This document shows, one piece after another, positions 45,519 to 54,195 of a stretch of 64,000 bases of DNA. The notes below the pieces were generated by a model. The model did not search any database, was not told the DNA's origin, and worked only from the letters and a program-made list of their open reading frames with translations. Source of the DNA: Salibaculum sp035270045 (GTDB taxonomy: Bacteria > Pseudomonadota > Alphaproteobacteria > Rhodobacterales > Rhodobacteraceae); contig NZ_DATFIP010000055.1 of assembly GCF_035270045.1 (NCBI RefSeq), positions 62,001-126,000 of the forward strand, written 5' to 3'. The position numbers and the translations under genes are program-made. Each line of letters starts with the position of its first letter. The first letter of the stretch is position 1.

Positions 45519-46274
45519 TCAGCGGGGTTCGTCGGGCTCGTCTTGCGCAGTCCCCGACTGGACGAGCATGTAGCCGCGACCGTGCACCGTCCGGATGCGC
45601 CGCGCCCCCGAGCCGTCGGGAAACAACTTTCGACGCAGGCTGTAGATGATCCCATCCACCACGCGGTCGCTGATTGCCCAGTCCTTGCCGCGCACCTCGG
45701 TTATGATCTGCTCTCGCGACAGGACCCTGTCGAGGTGCAGGGCAAGCACGATGAGCACGTCGTACTCCATGGGCGTCAGGGGCACCTGCCGGCCCGCTAT
45801 CTCGACGGTCTGTTCCACGCCGCAGATCCCCATGTCGTCGATCCTGCGCAGGTAGTCGTCCGGCAGGGGCCGCTCGCCTTCGTCATTGGCCGGCGTGACA
45901 ATGGTCCGCCGCAACACGGTCCGGACACGGGCGGCCAGTTCACGCGGGCGGATGGGCTTGGCAACAAAATCGTCAGCGCCCATTTCCAAGGCCAGAACGG
46001 CATCGACCTCGTCATTTCGGGGACTCAGCACGATCACCCCACAAGAGGTCTGATGACGTAGCCGCCGCGCGATCTCGAACGCGTCCAGGTCCCCCAGACT
46101 ACTGCCGACGATGCAGATATCCGCACCATGCCGTCTGACCGAATCGACGAGGCAGTCGTCGGGCCCGAAATGGTCGACTTTGAATCCGTCGCCACGCAGT
46201 TGCCGGGAGATCAGATCGCGGTCGGCCGCATCGTCATCATGAACAAGGGCGGTCAGGGTCCTGGAAGCGGGCAT
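45519..46274 (-). CDS. OmpR-family response regulator without phosphoacceptor aspartate
   Basis: A 251-residue protein with a receiver domain (about 5-120) and an OmpR/PhoB winged-helix domain (about 150-240). The acidic pocket (Asp13-15), Ser84 and Lys106 are present, but the residue where the phosphorylated Asp should be is Gly57 (ICIVGSSLGD). It is therefore probably an atypical, phosphorylation-independent regulator. No histidine kinase gene lies nearby. Target genes are unknown; the divergent peroxiredoxin gene and tolQ are its neighbours. The ATG at 46274 has AAGGA upstream. Confidence 0.88.
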   Translation of the reverse strand: MPASRTLTALVHDDDAADRDLISRQLRGDGFKVDHFGPDDCLVDSVRRHGADICIVGSSLGDLDAFEIARRLRHQTSCGVIVLSPRNDEVDAVLALEMGADDFVAKPIRPRELAARVRTVLRRTIVTPANDEGERPLPDDYLRRIDDMGICGVEQTVEIAGRQVPLTPMEYDVLIVLALHLDRVLSREQIITEVRGKDWAISDRVVDGIIYSLRRKLFPDGSGARRIRTVHGRGYMLVQSGTAQDEPDEPR

Positions 46275-46459
46275 GGAAGCGTCCTTGCCGGTTTGAGCAC
46301 GATCGGGCGACTCAGACCGATTTAGGTTTAAAGAAGCATTTTTCGCACATGAATTCGCCGGGAACAACACGTCGCTCGCTTTTCGCCGGCAGCCCCAGCC
46401 CCGTCTTTGGCCTCGACACCTGCGTGCCGCGCGAGGAAACAAACAGGAACAAACATGTC

Positions 46460-46477
46460 CAATTTTGAACACAATTG
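46460..46477. promoter_or_regulatory. Palindrome upstream of the peroxiredoxin gene
   Basis: CAATT and AATTG form an inverted repeat with an eight-base spacer, 63 bases before the peroxiredoxin start. A TTGAAC element inside it recurs at 46494-46499. The site could bind a dimeric regulator serving either divergent gene; it has no match I can name. Confidence 0.3.
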
Positions 46478-46539
46478 AGGTCATTTACTAAAGTTGAACG
46501 CAGAATTAGCCTGCAACCAATAGGTGAAAGGAGTGTCCG

Positions 46540-47253
46540 ATGAGCATCCAGTTCTTCGCGCCGCGCGGCGCAGACAACCAGATCGTGAAACTGCCATCGA
46601 CACTGAGGCGCACCGTCAGGTGGCTGCCGCAGATCGGCGACATCTTTCCCGACTTCAACGTCGAGACGACCGCTGGCCCCCTGAATTTCTGGAAGTGGGC
46701 CGAGGGGCACTGGGTCCACCTGTTCAGCCATCCGGCGGCCAATACCCCGGTCTGCACGACCGAGATCGCCTCCATCGCCAGCTATTCCGCCGCCTGGAAG
46801 ACCGCCAATGTCAAGAACCTGGCGCTGACCGGCTCGACCATCGAAGAGCAGGAACAGTGGCACGACGACATCGCGCGCCTTTTCAACGTCGACGTCGATT
46901 TTCCATGCGCCCAGGACACCGGCCTTCGCCTGTCCAAACTCTTCGGGATGATGCACGAGAAAGAGGCCGATACCTACCCTATCCGCAAGAGCTTCCTGAT
47001 CGACCCGTCGATGCGCCTGCGCATGATCTTCGAATACCCCGTCTTCATCGGCCGGCGCACCGACGAGATCCTGCGCGTCCTGCAGGCCCTTCAGATGCGC
47101 GACCGAACCGGCGCGGCCACCCCCAGCGACTGGGAAGAGGGTGATATCACCCTCATTCCCGACGACCGGCCCGAGGCGCATGTCTGGCGCGACTTCGGCG
47201 CGAATTCCACCCGGCTCAGCCCCTACCTCAGGGTCGTGCAACCGACAGATTAA
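46540..47253 (+). CDS. Peroxiredoxin (Prx6-type)
   Basis: A 237-residue peroxiredoxin that reduces peroxides through Cys72 in the PVCTTE motif. The long C-terminal dimerisation domain is typical of the Prx6/1-Cys class; the only other cysteine is Cys123, away from the normal resolving position. A strong GAAAGGAG ribosome-binding site precedes the ATG. It is transcribed away from the response-regulator gene and sits between ybgC and tolQ on the opposite strand. Confidence 0.9.
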   Translation: MSIQFFAPRGADNQIVKLPSTLRRTVRWLPQIGDIFPDFNVETTAGPLNFWKWAEGHWVHLFSHPAANTPVCTTEIASIASYSAAWKTANVKNLALTGSTIEEQEQWHDDIARLFNVDVDFPCAQDTGLRLSKLFGMMHEKEADTYPIRKSFLIDPSMRLRMIFEYPVFIGRRTDEILRVLQALQMRDRTGAATPSDWEEGDITLIPDDRPEAHVWRDFGANSTRLSPYLRVVQPTD

Positions 47254-47272
47254 GCGGGCGGTGGGAGGCGTT

Positions 47273-47662
47273 TCAGTGCAATGTCCGGCGCAGGACGTCG
47301 GGCAGACGCACCGGACGGCCGTCGCCGCCCAGCGCGACCAGCGTCACGGTAGACGCGAACAGGACAACGCCGTCGCGCAGCACATCCTGTTTCAGGACGA
47401 GGCGCGCGCCGGTCAGGGCCTCGACCGATGTATGAACCACCAGCTCATCGTCGAAGCCCGCAGGCTGGATGTAGTCCGCCTCGACCCGCCGCACGGCGAA
47501 GACAATGCCTTCTTCGGCCTTGAGCCGTCCCTGGTCAACGCCAAGGTCGCGCACCCATTCGGTGCGGGCCCGTTCGATGAATTTCAGGTAATTGGCGTAG
47601 TAGACGATCCCGGCAAGATCGGTGTCCTCGTAGTAGACGCGGATCGGCATACGGTGGGTCAT
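47273..47662 (-). CDS. ybgC: Tol-Pal-associated acyl-CoA thioesterase YbgC
   Basis: A 129-residue hotdog-fold thioesterase. The YYEDTDLAGIVYYANYL signature carries the catalytic Asp15. YbgC is normally the first gene of the tol operon; here it is displaced from tolQ by the peroxiredoxin and response-regulator genes. It overlaps the upstream unknown gene by four bases. Confidence 0.93.
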   Translation of the reverse strand: MTHRMPIRVYYEDTDLAGIVYYANYLKFIERARTEWVRDLGVDQGRLKAEEGIVFAVRRVEADYIQPAGFDDELVVHTSVEALTGARLVLKQDVLRDGVVLFASTVTLVALGGDGRPVRLPDVLRRTLH

Positions 47663-48291
47663 TGCAGGGCCTCCAGGCGGGCGAACAGGCGCAGGGCGTG
47701 GCTGGCATCCTGCGCGACGGCCGGCATCACCGGGTCATAGACCCCGCGGATCACCCCTGCAATCTCGGGGCGCAGAACGGCGACGCCGTCGGCCATGGCC
47801 AGCGCCGAGACATCCGTGAAGGCCCGGTCGGACCACAGCAGGATCGTCTGCACCGCCTGGGAGAGCGCCAGCGTTTCGGCCGGAACCTTGGACATCTCGG
47901 AATCCATGCGGATGAAGATGAAACAGGCCCGGATCGCCCCGCCCTCGTCGAAGCGGAAGATGCGATACTGGTTGGCGTCCTGCGCCGACAGCCGCGTGAC
48001 CAGCGGGCCCAGGTCGGGCACCAGCCGATCCAGGTCTGGCACCTGGTTCAGCTCGTTCCAGTCGCGACAGAAGAACACCATGGTGTTGGCGCCGAGTTCC
48101 GGGTCCGTCTCGGCCATGGTGTGACCGGACAGCGCGCAGACCGCCTCGAAGGCGCCCTTGACCACGGACAGGGTCTCATCCTCGATCCCGAAGACGATTG
48201 GCACGATGGGCCTGCCCCAGCGCGCACAAAGGTAAGACCCGTCCGAGCGGGTGAACAGCGCCTCGATCTGCTCGGGGGAAAGCGTCGTCAT
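47659..48291 (-). CDS. Conserved hypothetical protein upstream of ybgC
   Basis: I do not recognise this 210-residue soluble protein. It has no signal peptide or membrane segment and has an alternating hydrophobic pattern typical of a mixed alpha/beta fold, with two short cysteine-containing stretches (YLCARWG and FFCRDWNEL). The stop overlaps the ybgC start by four bases, so the two are coupled. The ATG at 48291 is chosen over a longer frame lacking a ribosome-binding site. Confidence 0.7.
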   Translation of the reverse strand: MTTLSPEQIEALFTRSDGSYLCARWGRPIVPIVFGIEDETLSVVKGAFEAVCALSGHTMAETDPELGANTMVFFCRDWNELNQVPDLDRLVPDLGPLVTRLSAQDANQYRIFRFDEGGAIRACFIFIRMDSEMSKVPAETLALSQAVQTILLWSDRAFTDVSALAMADGVAVLRPEIAGVIRGVYDPVMPAVAQDASHALRLFARLEALQ

Positions 48292-48313
48292 CACGGCCCT
48301 CGTCTCATCTCGA

Positions 48314-49324
48314 TCAGGCGGCAAAGCGCGCCCGGGTACGGTTGGCAAAGGCGACGAGCGTCAGCATCACCGGCACCTCGACCAGAACGCCCACCACGGT
48401 CGCCAGCGCGGCGCCCGAGTTCAAGCCGAAAAGGCTGATCGCCACGGCCACGGCCAGTTCAAAGAAGTTGGACGTGCCGATCAAGGCGCAGGGCGCTGCA
48501 ATGCGATGCGGCACCTTCAGCGCGAAAGCCGCCGCATAGGCCAGCGCAAAGACGCCGACGCTTTGCAAAAGGATCGGCACGGCGATCAGCACGATCACCG
48601 TCGGTCTATCGAGGATCACCTGCCCCTGCAGCCCGAAGAGGATCACCACCGTGGCGATCAACCCGACGATGGAAAAGGGTTTGATCCGGCCCTGGAAGGC
48701 GGCGATCGCCTCCGGCGTGCCCAGCATGCGCCGGGTCAGCAGCCCGGCGACCAACGGCAGCGCGATGAACAGCAACACCGACAACAGCAGCGTTTCCCAG
48801 GGCACGGCGATGTCCGTCACCCCGAGCAGAAAGGCCACGATGGGCGCGAAGGCAACCACCATGATCAGGTCGTTCACCGTGACCTGCACGAGGGTGTAAT
48901 TCTCATCCCCCTGCGTCAGATGCGACCAGACAAAGACCATGGCCGTGCAAGGCGCCGCGCCCAAAAGGATCAGCCCCGCGATGTATTGCTGCGCATCCGC
49001 GGGGGCGATCCAGCGGGCGAAGACCACCTCGAAGAAGAGCACCGCCAGAGCGGCCATGGTGAAGGGCTTGATCAGCCAGTTGACGGCCAGCGTGATCAGC
49101 AGCCCGCGCGGCTGGCGCGCGACCTGCCCCAGCGATCCGGGATCGACGCCCACCATCATCGGGTAGACCATCGCCCAGATCAGCACGGCGACCACGAGGT
49201 TGACGCTGGCGACCTCCGCCGCCGCGATCGCGTTGACCACCGGCGGGGCCAGGTTGCCCAGGGCAATCCCGAGCACCATGGCCGCCGCGACCCAGACCGA
49301 CAGGTATCTCTCGAAAACGCCCAT
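48314..49324 (-). CDS. ACR3-family arsenite efflux carrier
   Basis: A 336-residue membrane protein with about ten helices. The family GAAPCTAMVFVW motif carries the conserved Cys126, and GTSNFFELA and VEVPVML signatures follow. ACR3 proteins export arsenite (and sometimes antimonite) using the proton gradient. No arsR or arsC lies nearby, so regulation and reduction must be encoded elsewhere if the function holds. It follows the pentapeptide-like gene by 99 bases. Confidence 0.9.
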   Translation of the reverse strand: MGVFERYLSVWVAAAMVLGIALGNLAPPVVNAIAAAEVASVNLVVAVLIWAMVYPMMVGVDPGSLGQVARQPRGLLITLAVNWLIKPFTMAALAVLFFEVVFARWIAPADAQQYIAGLILLGAAPCTAMVFVWSHLTQGDENYTLVQVTVNDLIMVVAFAPIVAFLLGVTDIAVPWETLLLSVLLFIALPLVAGLLTRRMLGTPEAIAAFQGRIKPFSIVGLIATVVILFGLQGQVILDRPTVIVLIAVPILLQSVGVFALAYAAAFALKVPHRIAAPCALIGTSNFFELAVAVAISLFGLNSGAALATVVGVLVEVPVMLTLVAFANRTRARFAA

Positions 49325-49423
49325 GATGCCGCGCGGCCCCCGTGCCCAGACTGCGGGGCGGTGATGCGTCAGAACCCGGCCCGGCGCAAGCCCGCCAGCG
49401 GCCGGTTTTGGCCCCCGGCCCGC

Positions 49424-50992
49424 TCACTCTTTCGTGGCGCGGGTGTCGATCAGCCCCGAGACCCCGGCCACCGCCAGCAGAGCGAGGAACCAGCCCGTGG
49501 CGATATGCACCCACAGATAGGTCCGCGTGGCGGGCGAGACCCTTTCATCCGGCACCCAGTAGTCCTGCACCTCCAGGTCGACCACCGGCACCAGCGTGTC
49601 GAGCGAGTAGAGCGCGGCGTTGAACGTGGGATAGCCCGCCGCCTCGGGCTGGGAATGGTAACAGGCCAGCGTCGAGGGGTGATCGCCCCGCCGCGCGCCC
49701 CCCTCCGCGCACTGCGCCCATTCCGGCTTGCTCAGGATGACGGCGTTGTTGGGCTTGAAGCCGCCGTCGCCATGCGCCACGCCGAAGAGCACCGCGCCGA
49801 ACAGCCACATCCCCGCCAGCCACCCCAGCGCCCGCAGGGGCCGGTGGCCATAGGCGATGAGGGCGGAAAGCAGCCCGTCGCGCAGGCGCAGAAAGGCCAG
49901 CGTCGACCATGCCCCGACAAGGCCCGACCGCGCCGCCAGGCGCGCTTCGATGTCATGGGTCGAAGCCTCGCGGTCAGCTTTCGCGATGCGCGTCCGGATT
50001 TTCGACAGATGGGCGGCGGCTTGCGCGCGCCGCACCCGGCGCTGCCGCTCTTCCTTGGCGATAAGCACGGCGCGCGCGTCCTCGGCATGGCCCATCTCGC
50101 GCAGCACCTTTGCGCACTGCTCCCAGGGCTGCGGCCAGAAGTCACCGCCGAAACGCGCCGGGTCTTGCAGGTCCAGCCAACGGATGCGCTCTTTGTCAGA
50201 GACCGGCGTTCCGGTGCCGGTGAACCCGCCATAGCGGCAGCGATCTAGCAGCAGGTCGCCGGGCACCGGCCAGTAGGCGGGATCGTCGCAAATGGTCCCG
50301 ATCTCCGCCGCCGTGAGGTCGAGCGCGCCTTCAACACGGTTGCTTCCGCCGTTGTTGCCCGGCCGCCAGAGGAACGCCCCCGTCACACGCGCACCAGCGA
50401 CGTTGAGTGCCTTACCCGTCGAACCGGGAACAGTCTTCTCCTTTTTCAAGTCATACGGGTTCTGGAACCGCCCGCCGACACAGTCCAAATCGCCGCCGAT
50501 CTCCGACCGATGCAGCCGCACCTCGCCCTCGGCCTCCACACCACGCAGAAAAACGCCGCCGCGCGCGTTCAGGCGATCGGCAAAAAGGCCCGGGAAGCGC
50601 GACCCCTGCAAGTTCAGGGTATGTACCGTTGCCCCGAACATAAGGGCCATGTCCAAAAACCGGCAGCTAAGAAGGCCAAGATCGCGGTCAAGCTTGCAGC
50701 CTTCGAGGTCGAGGCCAGTCGTGCCCTCGTCCCCCAGCAGCGGATCGGCCTTCCCGTCGCTGACCACCAGCGCGCCCTTGATCCGCAGTCCCTTTTCGTG
50801 CAGCCGCACATCGTCGTCCCCCGGCGCGCCGAGGGCGAGCCAGCGGATCAGGGTGGCGCGCACGCGGCGGTCGTCGCCGGCCTCGGGGCCGGGCAACTTT
50901 CCATCACCGAGCACGGTCACATGGCCGGTGCCCAGCCCGGCGATCACGGCCTCTTCGGCCTCGGTGAGCGGCGCGAACTCCGCCAGCGTCAT
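49424..50992 (-). CDS. Pentapeptide-like membrane protein, unknown function
   Basis: A 522-residue protein in two halves. Residues about 65-290 show a loose beta-helix pattern of repeated LDLxGxx/LxLxGxR-type units, reminiscent of pentapeptide proteins. After a basic helical segment (about 305-345) come two membrane helices (about 390-415 and 490-513) around a loop with LDTLVPVVDLEVQDYWVP, a motif seen in some pentapeptide membrane proteins. Database labels such as membrane-associated oxidoreductase are not supported by any motif here. Its start overlaps the ruvB stop (ATGA), so expression follows ruvB. Confidence 0.65.
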   Translation of the reverse strand: MTLAEFAPLTEAEEAVIAGLGTGHVTVLGDGKLPGPEAGDDRRVRATLIRWLALGAPGDDDVRLHEKGLRIKGALVVSDGKADPLLGDEGTTGLDLEGCKLDRDLGLLSCRFLDMALMFGATVHTLNLQGSRFPGLFADRLNARGGVFLRGVEAEGEVRLHRSEIGGDLDCVGGRFQNPYDLKKEKTVPGSTGKALNVAGARVTGAFLWRPGNNGGSNRVEGALDLTAAEIGTICDDPAYWPVPGDLLLDRCRYGGFTGTGTPVSDKERIRWLDLQDPARFGGDFWPQPWEQCAKVLREMGHAEDARAVLIAKEERQRRVRRAQAAAHLSKIRTRIAKADREASTHDIEARLAARSGLVGAWSTLAFLRLRDGLLSALIAYGHRPLRALGWLAGMWLFGAVLFGVAHGDGGFKPNNAVILSKPEWAQCAEGGARRGDHPSTLACYHSQPEAAGYPTFNAALYSLDTLVPVVDLEVQDYWVPDERVSPATRTYLWVHIATGWFLALLAVAGVSGLIDTRATKE

Positions 50993-52023
50993 GGCCCGCC
51001 CTCGAACAGGTCGCCGCTGCCTTTCGCGGTCGGGGCCGGCAGGCCGAGGTGGGTCCAGGCCTTGGCGGCAAGCATGCGGCCGCGCGGCGTGCGCTGGATC
51101 AGGCCCTGTTGCAGCAGGTAGGGTTCGATCACCTCTTCCAGCGCATCGCGGCTCTCGCTCAGCGCCGCCGAGATCGTCTCGATCCCCACCGGGCCGCCGC
51201 CGTAGTTCTCCGCGATCAGCGCCAGGTAGCGCCGGTCCGCGCCGTCCAGCCCGAGGTGATCGACCCCCAGCCGGGTCAACGCCCGGTCGGCTATCTGGGG
51301 GGTCACGGTGCCGTCGCCCTCGACCACGGCGAAATCCACGACCCGGCGCAGCAGCCGCCCGGCGATGCGCGGCGTGCCCCGGGCGCGGCGGGCGATCTCC
51401 TGCGCGCCCCCGTCCGTCGCCGGCGCCCCGAGCAGGCGCGCGCCGCGGGTCACGATCTCGTGCAGCTCTTCCGTGGTGTAGAATTGCAGCCGCGTGGGAA
51501 TGCCGAACCGGTCGCGCAGCGGCGTGGTCAGCAGCCCCATGCGCGTGGTCGCCCCGATCAGGGTGAAGGGCTGCAACTCGATCCGCACGGTGCGCGCCGC
51601 CGGGCCTTCGCCGATCACCAGGTCCAGCTCGAAATCCTCCAGCGCGGGATAAAGCACCTCCTCGACCGCCGGGTTCAGGCGGTGGATCTCGTCGATGAAG
51701 AGCACATCGCGCGGTTCCAGGTTGGTCAGGATCGCGGCCAGGTCGCCCGCCTTGGCCAGCACCGGGCCAGAGGTCATGCGGAACCCCACGCCCAGCTCCT
51801 TGGCCATGATCTGCGCCAGGGTCGTCTTGCCCAGGCCAGGTGGACCGTGAAACAGCGTGTGGTCCATCGCCTCGCCACGCCGCTTGGCGCTTTCGATGAA
51901 GACCCGCAGGTTGGCACGGGCTTCGGCCTGGCCGATGAACTCATCCAGCAGCTGCGGACGCAAGGCGCGGTCGGCATCTTCTGGCTGGCGGTCGGGGCGC
52001 AGGGTGGGGTCGGACTCTGCCAT
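50989..52023 (-). CDS. ruvB: Holliday junction helicase motor RuvB
   Basis: A 344-residue AAA+ motor that drives branch migration with RuvA. Walker A HGPPGLGKTT, Walker B LFIDEIHRL, the GATTR sensor region and a winged-helix C-terminus are all present. It follows ruvA by 12 bases and overlaps the next gene by four bases. Confidence 0.97.
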   Translation of the reverse strand: MAESDPTLRPDRQPEDADRALRPQLLDEFIGQAEARANLRVFIESAKRRGEAMDHTLFHGPPGLGKTTLAQIMAKELGVGFRMTSGPVLAKAGDLAAILTNLEPRDVLFIDEIHRLNPAVEEVLYPALEDFELDLVIGEGPAARTVRIELQPFTLIGATTRMGLLTTPLRDRFGIPTRLQFYTTEELHEIVTRGARLLGAPATDGGAQEIARRARGTPRIAGRLLRRVVDFAVVEGDGTVTPQIADRALTRLGVDHLGLDGADRRYLALIAENYGGGPVGIETISAALSESRDALEEVIEPYLLQQGLIQRTPRGRMLAAKAWTHLGLPAPTAKGSGDLFEGGP

Positions 52024-52035
52024 GATATTGGCCTC

Positions 52036-52713
52036 CTATCCCTTCGGTGCCAGCAGCTTCAATGCCGCGCGGATCAGCGTGCCGGTTTCCGCGTCTGGCG
52101 CCTCGCCCCGCGCCCTGGCCACCGCACCGGCCGCCTCGGACGGTCCGTAGCCCAGGTTGGCCAGGGCGGACAGCGCCTCGGACTGCGCGGCGCCATCGGG
52201 CGCGGAGGAGGCCGGGGTGGCGGGAGTCATCGTCTCGACAGCCGCATCGTCCGTCTTGGCCCCCGGTGCGGTTGTGCCTGTGATCGGCGCGGCGGCCCCC
52301 ATGGCCATGACCGTCGGTGCCTTGTCCTTCAGTTCCAGGATCACCTTCTGTGCGGTCTTTGGACCCACCCCCTTGGCCGAGGCGACGGCAGACCAGTCGC
52401 CCAGCGCGATCGCGCGGCTGACCCCGTCAGCGCCCAGGGTGCCAAGGATCGCCAGAGAGGCCTTGGCACCGATGCCCTGCACACCCATAAGCAGGCGGTG
52501 CCATTCCTTTTCCACCAGCGAGGGGAAACCGAACAGCTGCAACAGGTCGTCACGCACCAGGAGGTCGGTATAGAGCGAGACCGCCTCTCCCGGGCCGGGC
52601 AGCGTGGCCATGGTCCGGTCCGAGACGAAGACGACATAGCCCACGCCGCGCACGTCGATCAGGATGTGATCCTCGGCGCGATAGTCCATCCGGCCGGAGA
52701 GTCGCCCGATCAT
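52036..52713 (-). CDS. ruvA: Holliday junction-binding protein RuvA
   Basis: A 225-residue protein with an N-terminal OB fold (MIGRLSGR start), helix-hairpin-helix motifs (GVGPKTAQKV) and a C-terminal RuvB-binding domain. An Ala/Pro/Thr-rich linker joins domains II and III. The ATG overlaps the ruvC stop by four bases. Confidence 0.96.
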   Translation of the reverse strand: MIGRLSGRMDYRAEDHILIDVRGVGYVVFVSDRTMATLPGPGEAVSLYTDLLVRDDLLQLFGFPSLVEKEWHRLLMGVQGIGAKASLAILGTLGADGVSRAIALGDWSAVASAKGVGPKTAQKVILELKDKAPTVMAMGAAAPITGTTAPGAKTDDAAVETMTPATPASSAPDGAAQSEALSALANLGYGPSEAAGAVARARGEAPDAETGTLIRAALKLLAPKG

Positions 52714-53216
52714 GCCGAGGCCCCCTGGACCGCGCGCGCCAGTTGGCCCGCCGATTGCAGATGATGCGCATGGCAGATCGCGATGGCCAGCGCATCGGCG
52801 GCATCCGGCCCGGCCAGGGCGACCCCGGGGAGCTGCAGCTTGACCATGTGGGCGATCTGTCCCTTGTCGGCATGGCCCACGCCGACCACCGCCTTCTTGA
52901 CAGCGTTGGGCGCGTATTCCCCCACGGCCAGCCCGGCGCGGGCGACCACCAGCATGGCCACCCCGCGCGCCTGGCCCAGCTTGAGCGTGCCGGCCCCGTC
53001 CTTGTTGACGAAGGTCTGTTCCACCGCGGCGGCCTCGGGGGCGTGCCCCGTCACGACCGCCTGCAACTGCTCGTGCAGCGACAGCAGCCGCGTCGCCATG
53101 TCCGCCCCTGATGATTCGCACACGCCGTTGGCGAGGTGCGACAGACGCGACCCCGACACCTCGATCAGGCCCCAGCCCATCTTGCGCAAACCCGGATCAA
53201 TGCCCAATACCCGCAT
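52710..53216 (-). CDS. ruvC: Holliday junction resolvase RuvC
   Basis: A 168-residue endonuclease that cuts Holliday junctions symmetrically. The acidic active site is visible: Asp7 in GIDPG, a glutamate in AAVEQTF and the aspartates in DAADALAIA. It is the first gene of ruvC-ruvA-ruvB. Confidence 0.96.
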   Translation of the reverse strand: MRVLGIDPGLRKMGWGLIEVSGSRLSHLANGVCESSGADMATRLLSLHEQLQAVVTGHAPEAAAVEQTFVNKDGAGTLKLGQARGVAMLVVARAGLAVGEYAPNAVKKAVVGVGHADKGQIAHMVKLQLPGVALAGPDAADALAIAICHAHHLQSAGQLARAVQGASA

Positions 53217-53545
53217 GCCACCCCGTCGTTATTGCCCTTTTGCAACAGCCCTAGCACAAAGAGCGAACATTGGCCAAGATGCAATGCGCGGTCTGGAAGC
53301 GACATGCACCTTGTCCGTACGCGACATGCCCGCCGCAACACGGTCGATTTTCGCCATTTTCAGGTCTGGAAGCGACACCTTGAAAGCCGATGATTTATCT
53401 TTTTATTCATGATCTTAGGTTGGAATTCAGACATGCGTAAGACGCATGAAAGCCATGCAAAAAACGCTCTGGTGCAAAGCGACGGGCGCGCCTAGTTGCG
53501 AAGCAGACGACAGACCGGCGCCCGCCCATTTCACAGGAGAGTCCC
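53217..53545. promoter_or_regulatory. Upstream region of the DUF1127 gene with direct repeats
   Basis: This 329-base gap has no gene. The 15-base unit GGTCTGGAAGCGACA occurs at 53290-53304 and 53363-53377, a 73-base period (about seven helical turns), with a third partial GCGACATGC copy between them. A TTGAAA (53380-53385) followed by an AT-rich TTTTTATTC region could be a promoter for the small DUF1127 gene. It also holds the ruvC promoter region. Confidence 0.45.
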
Positions 53546-53737
53546 ATGGCCGCCATCGACATGACCCGCCCGCTCAATGGCTTCGGCTTCTCGCTCGCCC
53601 GCCTCTTCGGCACAGTGGCAAGCTGGAACGACGCCCGCGCCACCCGCAAGGCGCTTTCCAGCCTCAGCCGCCGCGAACTTGACGACATCGGCCTGTGCCC
53701 CGGTGACATCGACCGTATCGCCGAAAAGCGCCGCTGA
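53546..53737 (+). CDS. DUF1127 small protein
   Basis: A 63-residue protein with the DUF1127 C-terminal pattern (LSSLSRRELDDIGL, then a final basic tail). Such arginine-rich small proteins are common in alphaproteobacteria, and some regulate RNA turnover or carbon and phosphate metabolism; the role of this one is unknown. A CAGGAGAG ribosome-binding site supports the ATG, and a strong terminator follows. Confidence 0.88.
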   Translation: MAAIDMTRPLNGFGFSLARLFGTVASWNDARATRKALSSLSRRELDDIGLCPGDIDRIAEKRR

Positions 53738-53781
53738 CCTCACCACCACGGATGGCGTCCCCGGGACGCGACACGCCATGA

Positions 53782-53812
53782 CCGCGTCGGGACAACCCGA
53801 CGCGGCCTTTTT
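53782..53812 (+). terminator. Terminator after the DUF1127 gene
   Basis: CCGCGTCGGG (53782-53791) and CCCGACGCGG (53796-53805) form a perfect ten-pair stem with an ACAA loop, followed by CCTTTTT. This is the most canonical terminator in the window. Confidence 0.93.
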
Positions 53813-53847
53813 CGTCAGGCAGGTGGTTGCCGTAGACGTCGGGGGGC

Positions 53848-54195
53848 TCAGCGCCGCAAGTAAGGCCGTAGCTGTCCGCCGACCCAAACGGTCACGCCCT
53901 CGGGCTGCATGAGCCAGGCCCCGACACGCTCGACCGTCGTTCCGGTTCGAAGCTTCTCGACTCGCTCGGCATAGCCGACGGGACCGATCTGGGCCCAGAG
54001 GACACCCTTGAAGGCCAGCCCCAGAAGCATCACGATCAGGATTGCGCGCAGCGGGAAGCGCGGGCGCGCGACCCGAGGTCGGGCACGGATCAGCCCATCC
54101 TTGCCGACGCGATGAACGACACCGTTGCGGCGAATGCGGTCATGGGTCCGCACGACATGGCCCACGCGCTTGTCAAAATCGGTATTAATCGACAT
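53848..54195 (-). CDS. Small membrane protein, unknown function
   Basis: I do not recognise this 115-residue protein. A basic N-terminus (about 1-47) precedes one membrane helix (about 48-68) and a short extracytoplasmic C-terminal domain. The ATG at 54195 (SINTDFDKR-) is preferred over a longer frame. Codon use is like its neighbours. It lies downstream of prmA on the same strand after about 100 bases with a small hairpin. Confidence 0.65.
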   Translation of the reverse strand: MSINTDFDKRVGHVVRTHDRIRRNGVVHRVGKDGLIRARPRVARPRFPLRAILIVMLLGLAFKGVLWAQIGPVGYAERVEKLRTGTTVERVGAWLMQPEGVTVWVGGQLRPYLRR

